Shown piece by piece: positions 19,990 to 28,657 of a stretch of DNA of 64,000 nucleotides. The notes beneath the pieces are model-generated. The model was not told the DNA's origin and did no database searches. It saw only the letters and a list, made by a program, of their open reading frames with translations. Numbering within the stretch: the first letter of the stretch is position 1; each line of letters opens with the position of its first letter. Source of the stretch: an uncultured Clostridia bacterium (GTDB taxonomy: Bacteria; Bacillota; Clostridia; UBA1381); the NCBI GenBank assembly GCA_947623955.1, contig CANQIP010000002.1, positions 62,001 to 126,000 of the forward strand, in the 5' to 3' direction. Both the position numbers and the translations under genes were made by a program.

Positions 19990-21249
19990 TCAATATTTTT
20001 TTATTCCAATATCGCTCCTATGGAACTCGTCCTTGAAAGAAATCTTATCGACCGCCGCGTATGCCTTATCCCGCGCCTCGTCGATATTCGCGCCGAGCGC
20101 GGTAACGCCCAAAACGCGTCCGCCGCTTGTGACTATTTTTCCGTCCTTTACAGCCGTTCCCGCGTGGAACACCGTAACACCGTCCACGCTGTCAAGACCT
20201 GTGATTTCATAGCCCTTCTTGTAGCTTACGGGATAACCGCCCGACGCCATAACGACGCATACGGCGGCGTTGTCCTCCCACTCTATCTCGATTTCGTCAA
20301 GCTTTTCGTCTATAACCGCCTCCATTATATCGACCAAATCCGTCTTTAACCTCGGCAGTACGACCTGCGTTTCGGGGTCGCCGAAACGGCAGTTGTATTC
20401 TATCACCTTCACGCCGTCGGCGGTCATCATCAGTCCGAAATAGAGCACGCCCTTAAACGGTCTGCCCTCCGCGGTCATCGCCTTTATCGTCGGCAGGAAG
20501 ATATTTTCCATGCACTCCTTCTGTTTCGCCTCGTCGTAGAGCCGCGACGGCGAGAACGTACCCATGCCGCCGGTGTTCAAGCCCTTGTCGTTGTCGTAAG
20601 CGCGCTTATGATCCTGCGCCGACACCATAGGTTTAACCGTTTTTCCGTCGGTAAAAGCGAGAACGCTCACCTCGGGACCCGTCAGAAATTCCTCGATAAC
20701 GACGCGGCTGCCACTCTTGCCGAACTTGCCCTCGTCAATCATTTCGTGCACGGCTTGCTCCGCCTCGCCTAAATCCTGCGCGATTATAACGCCCTTGCCG
20801 AGCGCGAGTCCGTCCGCCTTGATAACGGCGGGGAATTTGCCCTGCTCCTTTATGTACGCGACAGCCTTCGCGCTGTCGTCGAACACCTCGTATTTCGCGG
20901 TCGGGATGTTGTACTTTTTCATAAGTTCCTTCGAGAACGCCTTGCTGCCCTCGATAATCGCCGCGTTTGCGCGCGGCCCGAACGCGCGTATTCCCTCTTT
21001 TTCGAGCGCGTCAACCATGCCCATGGCAAGCGGGTCGTCCGGCGCGACCATTACGAGATCGACCGCCTTTTCCTTCGCGAGCGCGACCATTCCGTCAATA
21101 TCAGTAGCCGCCACGTTCACGCACTCGGCTGTTTCCGCGATACCGCCGTTACCCGGCGCACAGTAAATCTTCTCAACCTTCGGCGACTGCGCGATTTTCC
21201 ACACAATGGCGTGCTCGCGTCCGCCGCCGCCTACTACTAAAATTTTCAT
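19990..21249 (-). CDS. purD: Phosphoribosylamine--glycine ligase
   Basis: MKILVVGGGGREHAIVWKIAQSPKVEKIYCAPGNGGIA. Confidence 0.96.
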   Translation of the reverse strand: MKILVVGGGGREHAIVWKIAQSPKVEKIYCAPGNGGIAETAECVNVAATDIDGMVALAKEKAVDLVMVAPDDPLAMGMVDALEKEGIRAFGPRANAAIIEGSKAFSKELMKKYNIPTAKYEVFDDSAKAVAYIKEQGKFPAVIKADGLALGKGVIIAQDLGEAEQAVHEMIDEGKFGKSGSRVVIEEFLTGPEVSVLAFTDGKTVKPMVSAQDHKRAYDNDKGLNTGGMGTFSPSRLYDEAKQKECMENIFLPTIKAMTAEGRPFKGVLYFGLMMTADGVKVIEYNCRFGDPETQVVLPRLKTDLVDIMEAVIDEKLDEIEIEWEDNAAVCVVMASGGYPVSYKKGYEITGLDSVDGVTVFHAGTAVKDGKIVTSGGRVLGVTALGANIDEARDKAYAAVDKISFKDEFHRSDIGIKKY

Positions 21250-21270
21250 AATATTTCCTCCAGTCGTGGG

Positions 21271-21296
21271 CGGGCGAACACGGTTCGCCCCCTACG
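21271..21296. repeat. REP copy between purD and purH
   Basis: CGGGCGAACACGGTTCGCCCCCTACG. Confidence 0.8.
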
Positions 21297-21331
21297 GTTT
21301 TACATCTGCCATTTATACATATATGTCCTCT

Positions 21332-22504
21332 TTAATGGTGGAACAATCTTATTCCCGTGAACGCCATTGCCATGTTGTATTTGTTGCACGTCTCAATAAC
21401 ATTATCGTCTCTTATCGAGCCACCGGGCTGGGCTATTACCGTAACGCCACTCTTTCTTGCGCGTTCGATGTTGTCGCCGAACGGGAAAAACGCGTCCGAG
21501 CCGAGCGCAACGTCTGTGTTCTTGTCGAGCCACTCGCGCTGCTCCGCCTTCGTGAATACGGGCGGCTTTACCTTGAATATCTTCTCCCACGCGCCGTCCG
21601 CCAAAACGTCGTCATGCTCGTCGGAGATGTACACGTCGATCGCGTTGTCGCGGTCGGCGCGCTTTATGCCGTCAACGAACTCAAGATTTAGCACCTGCGG
21701 CGCTTGTCTGAGCCACCAGATGTCAGCCTTATTGCCCGCGAGACGCGTGCAGTGAATACGCGACTGCTGACCCGCGCCGATACCGATCGCCTGTCCGTCC
21801 TTGACGTAGCAAACACTGTTCGACTGCGTGTATTTGAGCGTAATCAAGGCAATCTTCAAATCGCGTTTCGCTTCATCGGAGAGCGTTTTGTTTGCGGTAA
21901 CGACATTTGACAAAAGCTCATCGTTAATGTCAAGCTCGTTTCTGCCCTGCTCGAACGTGATACCGAATACCTGCTTGCGCTCGATTTCGGCGGGAACGTA
22001 GTTCGGGTCGATTTTGATTATGTTGTAGTTGCCGTTTTTCTTGGACTTTAAAATTTCAAGAGCCTCGTCGCTGTAACCCGGTGCGATCACGCCGTCGGAG
22101 ACCTCTTTCTTGATTAAGAGCGCGGTCGCCTTGTCGCACTCGTCCGAAAGGGCGATAAAGTCGCCGAACGACGACATTCTGTCCGCGCCCCTCGCTCTTG
22201 CATACGCGTTGGCAAGCGGAGTGAGTTCAACGCCGTCAACGAAATAAATCTTTTTGAGCGTGTCCGAAAGCGGCAAACCTACCGCCGCGCCCGCCGGTGA
22301 CACGTGCTTAAACGACGTCGCCGCCGGAAGTCCCGTAGCATTTTTGAGTTCCTTAACGAGCTGCCAGCCGTTAAGCGCGTCGAGCAGGTTGATGTAGCCC
22401 GGCTTTCCGCAAAGCGCCTCAAACGGCAAGTCGCCGTTCTCGATAAATACCCGCGACGGTTTCTGGTTCGGGTTGCAGCCGTATTTTAATTGTAATTCGT
22501 TCAT
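21332..22504 (-). CDS. purH: AICAR transformylase (PurH C-terminal domain only, no IMP cyclohydrolase domain)
   Basis: MNELQLKYGCNPNQKPSRVF...TSFKHVSPAGAAVG...SNSVCYVKDGQAIGIGAGQQSR. Confidence 0.9.
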   Translation of the reverse strand: MNELQLKYGCNPNQKPSRVFIENGDLPFEALCGKPGYINLLDALNGWQLVKELKNATGLPAATSFKHVSPAGAAVGLPLSDTLKKIYFVDGVELTPLANAYARARGADRMSSFGDFIALSDECDKATALLIKKEVSDGVIAPGYSDEALEILKSKKNGNYNIIKIDPNYVPAEIERKQVFGITFEQGRNELDINDELLSNVVTANKTLSDEAKRDLKIALITLKYTQSNSVCYVKDGQAIGIGAGQQSRIHCTRLAGNKADIWWLRQAPQVLNLEFVDGIKRADRDNAIDVYISDEHDDVLADGAWEKIFKVKPPVFTKAEQREWLDKNTDVALGSDAFFPFGDNIERARKSGVTVIAQPGGSIRDDNVIETCNKYNMAMAFTGIRLFHH

Positions 22505-22699
22505 AATATATGTTCCTTTCTTTTATTGTTCGTAGTATTCGTCCAATTCCCATTTGGACGGGTTCTCGTCAACGTATTGCCATATTTGCGCGTAATCACA
22601 TTGCGTGCGGATGATGTGGTCGTAAAATGATTTTTGCCATATCGAATAGCCGATTTGTTTTGTTGCACGTCCTTTTGTTTGTTTGATAATACGGCTAAT

Positions 22700-22724
22700 C
22701 GTAGGGGCGAACCGCGTTCGCCCG
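22700..22724 (-). repeat. REP copy inside RAYT coding sequence
   Basis: Minus strand CGGGCGAACGCGGTTCGCCCCTACG, in-frame as GRTRFAPT. Confidence 0.85.
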
Positions 22725-22900
22725 TTTTCACCATAATCCGAATTATCGCTTATTGATATAATCATGTGAATATGATTTGGCATAATCACATAATTGTCAA
22801 CGTTTACACATTCATATGATTTTGGTATCGCTAAAATCGCATCATTAACGATTTCCCCTATGTTTGACAAAACAACATGGTTTTTCTCGTCATTTTGTGA

Positions 22901-22925
22901 CGGGCGAACACGGTTCGCCCCTACG
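22901..22925 (+). repeat. Second REP copy inside RAYT coding sequence, inverted
   Basis: CGGGCGAACACGGTTCGCCCCTACG, read on gene strand as AVGANRVRP. Confidence 0.85.
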
Positions 22926-23094
22926 GCGTTGGGTTGTTTATGGTCGATTACCATGTCATTGTTGGGTTGCAATTCCGCCGTGGTTTCCCACAAAATGTTT
23001 TCGCGGTTCTTTGTGCATATCGTGACAAAATATGCGCCGGCGTCGGAATAATCATATTCTTCCAACCGTATCCTTTTTCTTTTCGGTAAATCCG

Positions 23095-23292
23095 TCATTG
23101 CTTATTATTTTCACTATATTCTTTTATCGCATCCTTTACCGCGCACTTTACGAGAAAATACAAAAATATCATAACACCGCAAAATGCCGCAGCACCGAAC
23201 GCGCTTGCTATGGCGATCAAATTGCCCAAAAGCCAAAAGATCAAGCCGAAGAATACGAATAATCCCGTCAGCACATATAAAACCGTGAGCAT
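23095..23292 (-). CDS. Small hydrophobic membrane protein (65 aa)
   Basis: Two hydrophobic stretches; start overlaps RAYT region. Confidence 0.5.
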   Translation of the reverse strand: MLTVLYVLTGLFVFFGLIFWLLGNLIAIASAFGAAAFCGVMIFLYFLVKCAVKDAIKEYSENNKQ

Positions 23293-23306
23293 ATCAAAAT
23301 TCCCCC

Positions 23307-24020
23307 TTACTGATTCTTATTCACAATCCTTGTGTCTGTCTCGCCCGTTTCGAGATTGATAAATCTCACAAACAGCGACACCTTATTATCCTCGTTCAAT
23401 GCGTCCCACAGACCGTTTGTGAACTCGTCAATATCGCTCGGTATCGCGACCTTTTTCGGCTCGCCCTCGAACGAGGGCAGCGGGCTGCCGTCGCCCATGT
23501 AGGTGTGAATAAATCTGCCCTCGCCGCCTATCGGGTTCTTGTACGAATATGTGTACCTGAGGCACGATTCGGGATTGCCGTTCTCGCTCTTTAAGATTGA
23601 CATCGCGTAGTTGAAGCGTCCGTCGTCAACCTTGATAATGCCCGAAATCCTCGGCGTGTAGTTGGGCGCGTCGTCCTCGAACTCGCGTCCGCGGAGTGAC
23701 TGCTCAAACGTCATTTGCTGGTTCATAAGCTCATAAATCGTGTCGGTCTGGTCGCCGTTCGTCACGATTGTTTTGTTGCCGAGAACACGCACCGGCGCGT
23801 AAATAATAAGGTGCGGATCCTTCATTTTCGACGGGTCGAACGCCTGCGTACGTATTCCGTCGCCGTCCTCGACGAACACGCGGTTGCGACTGTTTTCCGA
23901 GCGTCCCATGATAAAATACGCCGTCACCGCCGATTTGCCGTCAGCCGACTTGCCGATAACAATTCCGCGTCCCGGGTACGCGTTTTGCTTTAATTCCTCG
24001 TAGATGTTAAGTGTTTTCAT
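23307..24020 (-). CDS. purO: IMP cyclohydrolase, PurO-like
   Basis: NAYPGRGIVIGKSADGKSAVTAYFIMGRSENSRNRVF; resembles the IMP_cyclohyd (PurO) family; sits beside transformylase-only PurH. Confidence 0.8.
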   Translation of the reverse strand: MKTLNIYEELKQNAYPGRGIVIGKSADGKSAVTAYFIMGRSENSRNRVFVEDGDGIRTQAFDPSKMKDPHLIIYAPVRVLGNKTIVTNGDQTDTIYELMNQQMTFEQSLRGREFEDDAPNYTPRISGIIKVDDGRFNYAMSILKSENGNPESCLRYTYSYKNPIGGEGRFIHTYMGDGSPLPSFEGEPKKVAIPSDIDEFTNGLWDALNEDNKVSLFVRFINLETGETDTRIVNKNQ

Positions 24021-24117
24021 GTGTTTCCTCCTTGTTCACCGCCGTTTTTATTGTCGTTTTTACCATTATATCATTTATTTTACTGTTTGTCAGCCTGTTT
24101 TTGAAATATTTTTGCAT

Positions 24118-24142
24118 AAAAAAAGCGGATCGCTCCGCTTTT
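24118..24142 (-). terminator. Intrinsic terminator after methyltransferase
   Basis: Minus strand AAAAGCGGA-GCGA-TCCGCTTTTTTT. Confidence 0.75.
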
Positions 24143-24147
24143 GTGGT

Positions 24148-24759
24148 TTATTTGTATATCACAGTGTTCGTTATAAACGGCGGTATGTAGAAAAATCGCT
24201 TTATCTCGCAGCCGTTAAAGCCTGTGAATTTCGTCCATGTGTGTTCGGTGTAAAAATTCAGGTGCAGCGGTGTGGACGGCTGCTCCGACATCATTTCGCA
24301 CCACACTCGGAGCGGGAAAAACACCTTGCCGCTGTGCGGTTCAAGCAGTGTCGCGACGGACGGCACGACTGAAAGCTGATGCGTTCCGACGCGCTCCATT
24401 TCGCGTATGACGCGGCACAGCTTTTCGACGGGTTCGATATGCTCCAAAAGTCCGATTGAAACGACCAAATCGAACTCGCCGTCGTCAAACGGCAGGTCGG
24501 CTGCGTCGGCGGTCACAAAATGTATGTCCTCACCCGCACCGCAATCCGCGTCTATGTCCGCGCCCCATATTTCAAATTTGTCACGCGGCAGAAATTGTAT
24601 AAAATCCCTGCCGCTTGAACAGCCCACTTCAAGGACCTTTATCCGTTCCCTGTCGGGCAGCTCAATAAGCCCCATTATTTTATTGAACCGTCTTTTCTTC
24701 CAGAATGAGGAGTATTTGTCCTTCCATATTCTGTAAAATTTCATTCTCCCTATTATCAT
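24148..24759 (-). CDS. Class I SAM-dependent methyltransferase
   Basis: VLEVGCSSGRDFIQFLP; FDLVVSIGLLEHIEP. Confidence 0.85.
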   Translation of the reverse strand: MIIGRMKFYRIWKDKYSSFWKKRRFNKIMGLIELPDRERIKVLEVGCSSGRDFIQFLPRDKFEIWGADIDADCGAGEDIHFVTADAADLPFDDGEFDLVVSIGLLEHIEPVEKLCRVIREMERVGTHQLSVVPSVATLLEPHSGKVFFPLRVWCEMMSEQPSTPLHLNFYTEHTWTKFTGFNGCEIKRFFYIPPFITNTVIYK

Positions 24760-24772
24760 TGTGACCTCCCTC

Positions 24773-24831
24773 AAATACAACATATGTTGTATTTATAACA
24801 TAATTGTACAACAAATGATGTATTATGTCAA
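24773..24831. promoter_or_regulatory. Promoter for methyltransferase with two repressor-type operators
   Basis: Perfect palindrome AAATACAACATATGTTGTATTT (24773-24794); second site TACAACAAATGATGTATT (24807-24824) 31 bp away; minus-strand TTGACA(24831-24826)-17-TACAAT(24808-24803). Confidence 0.75.
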
Positions 24832-24864
24832 TAGGGAATATTATTTTTTACGGAGGGAAAGATT

Positions 24865-25101
24865 ATGGCACACTATCCGAGGCTCAGGGATTTGCGTGAG
24901 GACAACGATTTGACGCAGTCGCAGCTTGTTGAAATTCTTAAAATGCACAAAACCACCTACACGAATTACGAGCAGGGCTACCGCGAGATACCGTTCTGTC
25001 TCGTAATACGTCTGGCAAAGCTGTATAACGTCACGATTGACTATATCGCGGGACTCACCGACGAGCCAACACCGCTTAAGAAAAATCATAAATGCAAATA
25101 A
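24865..25101 (+). CDS. XRE-family transcriptional regulator
   Basis: LRDLREDNDLTQSQLVEILKMHKTTYTNYEQGYREIP HTH. Confidence 0.9.
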   Translation: MAHYPRLRDLREDNDLTQSQLVEILKMHKTTYTNYEQGYREIPFCLVIRLAKLYNVTIDYIAGLTDEPTPLKKNHKCK

Positions 25102-25141
25102 AATAAGCGGCAAATATACCGCTTGTTTTGTGTGGAGGGAT

Positions 25142-25417
25142 TTAAAATAAATCACTGTGACTGCCGGTTCTTGTCAAATATAAAATCAAAGTGTCCTCGG
25201 TTATTTCGTAAATCAGCAGCCAGTCCGGCGTAATATGGCACTCACGGCAGCCCTCATATTCACCTGCAAGTGCATGATCCTTATTCTTCTCCGGCAGCGG
25301 TCTGCCCTCCGATAAAATATCCACAACTTCGCTGAGCAAATCAAGATTGTAATTACGCTTTATAGCTGTTTTCAAGTCCTTCTTAAATCTTGACGACGGT
25401 ATAATTTTATATTTCAT
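25142..25417 (-). CDS. Type II toxin, YafQ/RelE-like mRNA interferase
   Basis: SSRFKKDLKTAIKRNYNLDLL...HALAGEYEGCRECHITPDWLLIYEI. Confidence 0.92.
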   Translation of the reverse strand: MKYKIIPSSRFKKDLKTAIKRNYNLDLLSEVVDILSEGRPLPEKNKDHALAGEYEGCRECHITPDWLLIYEITEDTLILYLTRTGSHSDLF

Positions 25418-25685
25418 TTCTTACTTCCTCTAACAATTCGGCAAAGCTGTCATACGCTTTTACGTTCGGATTGTTTTGCAATTCGCGAATTTCTTTGATT
25501 GCCGCTAAGGTTTCTTCATTGGGTGCGTCCGTCTTAATGTCAAACGGAATACTGTGCGTTCTGATTACCTGCCGCAAAAAAATATTTATCGCCGTGGTTG
25601 TGTCCATTCCCATATCGGAAAAAATTTGCTGTGCCTGTCTTTTGACATCCGCGTCCATTCTTATATTCATACTTGTATTTGCCAT
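25407..25685 (-). CDS. Type II antitoxin, RelB/DinJ family
   Basis: MANTSMNIRMDADVKRQAQQIFSDMGMDTTTAINIFLRQVIRTHSIPF. Confidence 0.92.
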   Translation of the reverse strand: MANTSMNIRMDADVKRQAQQIFSDMGMDTTTAINIFLRQVIRTHSIPFDIKTDAPNEETLAAIKEIRELQNNPNVKAYDSFAELLEEVRNEI

Positions 25686-25715
25686 AATAAACACTCCTTT
25701 CGTATTTATTATTAC

Positions 25716-25758
25716 ATTATATCATATAAATATGCCTATTGTCAATACAATAGGCATA
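25716..25758 (-). promoter_or_regulatory. Promoter/operator of the DinJ-YafQ module
   Basis: Minus strand TTGACA(25745-25740)-18-TATAAT(25721-25716); TATGCCTATTG-TCAATA-CAATAGGCATA inverted repeat (25731-25758) over the -35. Confidence 0.8.
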
Positions 25759-25809
25759 TATTTTACATTTCCGTGCAGAATTTTTTCACCGCACACGGTA
25801 AACACTTCC

Positions 25810-26562
25810 TTATTCTTTAACCGCCACAACAGTAAACTCGCCGGGTACATTTTCGTTCGTCCATGCAGGGTGTTCGTCAAATCTTTTCAAAACAAACCCG
25901 CCGGCTATGACCGCGTTAATTATCTCGCTGACGGTATATTTTCTGTAACTGCATTTAGGCATTTTACTGCGAGTCTCGTCATCAAAGAACCGCGCGTGCG
26001 CCATTTCTCCATCGAAGATTTCCGTTGAAAAATAGCTCATAGCGGGCTGTTCCAAATTCAGTATATCGGATATTTTTGTAAACGGATGAAAATCGCTGCA
26101 TATCATTTTCCCGCCGACTTTGAGTAGGCGATACATGATACGAACGAACTCGTTGATGTCGTGGAAATAGTGCAGCACTCCGCCCTCCATGAACATAACA
26201 TCAAAACGGTTGTAATATTTTTCGTCGATGTCCAAAACGTCGCATACCTCATAATTTATATGCGTTCTGGCGGCATCGGCAAGCTCCGACGCGTACCTTT
26301 TGTTATCCTCCGAAATATCAAAAACGGTCACGTCCGCGCCAAGCAAAGCAAGCGGAACGGCTTTCTTTCCGCACGAGCCGCATATGTTCGCAATTTTCAC
26401 ACCCTTATATGTATCAAAATACGCCGAATACCGTTTTAGCTGTTTGATTGGATTTTCCTTGATTTTCTTTGCCCGTTCCGCAGGCGCGCCAATATGCTCA
26501 ACCCAAAATTCATAAGCGTTATATTCCCACGCACATTTGTTTTGAATAATGTAATCTTTCAT
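25810..26562 (-). CDS. Class I SAM-dependent methyltransferase
   Basis: IANICGSCGKKAVPLALLGADVTVFDIS; VMFMEGGVLHYFHDI. Confidence 0.85.
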   Translation of the reverse strand: MKDYIIQNKCAWEYNAYEFWVEHIGAPAERAKKIKENPIKQLKRYSAYFDTYKGVKIANICGSCGKKAVPLALLGADVTVFDISEDNKRYASELADAARTHINYEVCDVLDIDEKYYNRFDVMFMEGGVLHYFHDINEFVRIMYRLLKVGGKMICSDFHPFTKISDILNLEQPAMSYFSTEIFDGEMAHARFFDDETRSKMPKCSYRKYTVSEIINAVIAGGFVLKRFDEHPAWTNENVPGEFTVVAVKE

Positions 26563-26577
26563 ATCGTATCAATTTTG

Positions 26578-27177
26578 TTATGCGTCCTCCGCGCAGAATT
26601 TTTCCACCGCCTGCGGCAGAATTATCCATTCTGCCTGTTCCATTACGCGCTTTTGCAGTACTTCGGGCGTGTCGCCGTCCTGTACCTCGACCGCCTTCTG
26701 CATGAGTATCTTGCCGCCGTCAACGACCTCGTTTACGAGGTGTACCGTTGCGCCCGTGACCTTAACGCCGTAGTCGAGCGCAGCCCTATGCGGCTTTAGT
26801 CCGTACATGCCCTCGCCGCAGAACGACGGTATCAGGGACGGGTGTATGTTGATTATTTTGCCCGAGTATTCCTTTAACAGTTCACCGCCGAAAATCGCGA
26901 GAAAGCCCGCGAGTACCACAACGTCAACGCGCATTTCCTTCATGTACACGCAGATTTGGCGGCTGAACTCGTCTATATCTCCGCCGCAGTCGGCGTTTTT
27001 GCGTATTATTTTTGTCGGTATACCGGCGTTTTGGGCGCGCGTTAAGCCATATGCGGACGCGCTGTTTGAGCATACGCACACTATTTCGCCGCTTTTTAAA
27101 ACGCCGCTTTTTCGCGCGTCAATCAGGGCTTGCAGGTTTGTGCCGCCGCCGGAAATAAGTACTCCTATTCGTTTCAT
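26578..27177 (-). CDS. purN: Phosphoribosylglycinamide formyltransferase
   Basis: MKRIGVLISGGGTNLQALIDA; INIHPSLIPSFCGEGMYG. Confidence 0.94.
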   Translation of the reverse strand: MKRIGVLISGGGTNLQALIDARKSGVLKSGEIVCVCSNSASAYGLTRAQNAGIPTKIIRKNADCGGDIDEFSRQICVYMKEMRVDVVVLAGFLAIFGGELLKEYSGKIINIHPSLIPSFCGEGMYGLKPHRAALDYGVKVTGATVHLVNEVVDGGKILMQKAVEVQDGDTPEVLQKRVMEQAEWIILPQAVEKFCAEDA

Positions 27178-27199
27178 TTTGTCCTCCTTGTGCTGGTAA

Positions 27200-27407
27200 A
27201 CACGGGCGAACACGGTTCGCCCCTACATTGGGCTGTCGAGGGCGCCAGCCCCTACCGTATGACCCCCCTCTATGAGGGGGTCGAAATCTTTGATTTCGGG
27301 GGGTGTATGAAATTCGTATCAGATTGTGACACCCCCCAAAAGTCGTGAACGACTTTTGACCCCCTCAGAGAGGGGGTCTTACGGGCGGATAATATCCGCC
27401 CCTACAA
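27200..27407. repeat. REP/BIME-like nested hairpin cluster between purM and purN
   Basis: CGGGCGAACACGGTTCGCCCCTAC (27203-27226), GACCCCCTCAGAGAGGGGGTC, AAAAGTCGTGAACGACTTTT, GAAATCTTTGATTTC, CGGGCGGATAATATCCGCCCCTAC (27382-27405). Confidence 0.85.
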
Positions 27408-27409
27408 CA

Positions 27410-28447
27410 TTACACAATTTCAACGCCGGTTTCGCCTTCGGCAAGTTCGCCTATGATATACGCGGTTTCGCCCGAGTCGGTCAGGCACTTCACAGCCGCG
27501 TCAGCCTTATCCGCGTCAACGGCGACGATCATGCCGATACCCATATTAAACGTATTATACATATCGCGCTCGGGGATATTGCCCTTTTCCCGCATTAGCT
27601 CAAATATCGGCAGCACATTCCAGGTTCCCTTGTGAATTACCGCCTTCAAGCCGTCTGGGAGCATACGCGGCACGTTTTCGATAAAGCCGCCGCCGGTGAT
27701 GTGCGACACGGTGTTGATGCCGACCTCATCGATCAGCTTTAAAAGCGGCTTTACGTAAATTTTCGTCGGCGTTAAAAGCTCCTCGCCTATCGTTTTGCCG
27801 AGCTTGTCCGAATATGTGTTAAGCGTTTCCTTCGCGTCCGCGTCGTTCAAGCCGAACAGCTTTCTTACGAGCGAGTAGCCGTTCGAGTGAATACCGCTTG
27901 ACGCTATGCCGATAAGCTTGTCGCCCGCCTTCGCGTTTGCGCCGTCGGTGATTTTGCTTTTCTCGACCACGCCCACGGAAAATCCCGCGAGGTCGTACTC
28001 GTCAACGGGATAAAATCCCGGCATTTCGGCAGTCTCGCCGCCCACGAGCGCGCAGCCCGCCTTTACGCAGCCGTCCGCCACGCCCTTTACAATCTGCGCG
28101 ATTTTTTCGGGAACGTTCTTCCCAACCGCCAGATAATCAAGAAAAAACAGCGGTTTCGCGCCCGAGCACGCCACGTCGTTCACGCACATCGCAACGCAGT
28201 CCTGACCTATCGTGTCGTGCTTGTCCATCAGAAACGCGACGCGCAGCTTTGTTCCCACGCCGTCCGTACCCGACACCAGCACGGGGTTCTCGTAATTTTT
28301 CGGCATTTCGAAAAGACCGCCGAACCCGCCTATTCCGCCGATAACTCCCTCTATCGCGGTGCGCTTAACGTCGTCCTTGATAAGCCTCACGGATTCGTAG
28401 CCCGCTTCAACATCTACACCCGCCTGTTTGTACGCATTTTCACTCAT
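27410..28447 (-). CDS. purM: Phosphoribosylformylglycinamidine cyclo-ligase
   Basis: [35 protein letters not shown]. Confidence 0.96.
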   Translation of the reverse strand: MSENAYKQAGVDVEAGYESVRLIKDDVKRTAIEGVIGGIGGFGGLFEMPKNYENPVLVSGTDGVGTKLRVAFLMDKHDTIGQDCVAMCVNDVACSGAKPLFFLDYLAVGKNVPEKIAQIVKGVADGCVKAGCALVGGETAEMPGFYPVDEYDLAGFSVGVVEKSKITDGANAKAGDKLIGIASSGIHSNGYSLVRKLFGLNDADAKETLNTYSDKLGKTIGEELLTPTKIYVKPLLKLIDEVGINTVSHITGGGFIENVPRMLPDGLKAVIHKGTWNVLPIFELMREKGNIPERDMYNTFNMGIGMIVAVDADKADAAVKCLTDSGETAYIIGELAEGETGVEIV

Positions 28448-28487
28448 AGTTTTATCTCCTTTATTTCAAATTGTGATTTAGTGATGT

Positions 28488-28638
28488 AAATGCGGGCGAC
28501 CGTGAAGGTCGCCCCTACGTAAGGCCCCCTTGTTAAAGGGGGCTGTCAGCGAAGCTGACTGGGGGATTCATTTCCTATTTTCATAATGAATCCCTCCACC
28601 GCCTTCGGCGGTCCCCCTCCCTTTGACAAGGGAGGCTT
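28488..28638. repeat. REP/BIME-like palindromes between purE and purM
   Basis: CGGGCGACCGTGAAGGTCGCCCCTACG (28493-28519), GGCCCCCTTGTTAAAGGGGGCTGTCAGCGAAGCTGACTGGGGG. Confidence 0.85.
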
Positions 28639-28657
28639 TCTTCGCATAACTCCAAAA

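Larger units (their letters stand above)
22523..23098 (-). mobile_element. REP-associated tyrosine transposase (RAYT, Y1/IS200-like HUH family)
   Basis: LPKRKRIRLEEYDYSDAGAYFVTICTKNR and HUH motif YVIMPNHIHMII; YAQIWQYVDENPSKW. Confidence 0.88.

Noticed and set aside
22501-22734. ORF MVKTGERGSPLRLAVLSNKQ...
   Set aside because: Alternate frame inside the RAYT gene, starting in the embedded REP.
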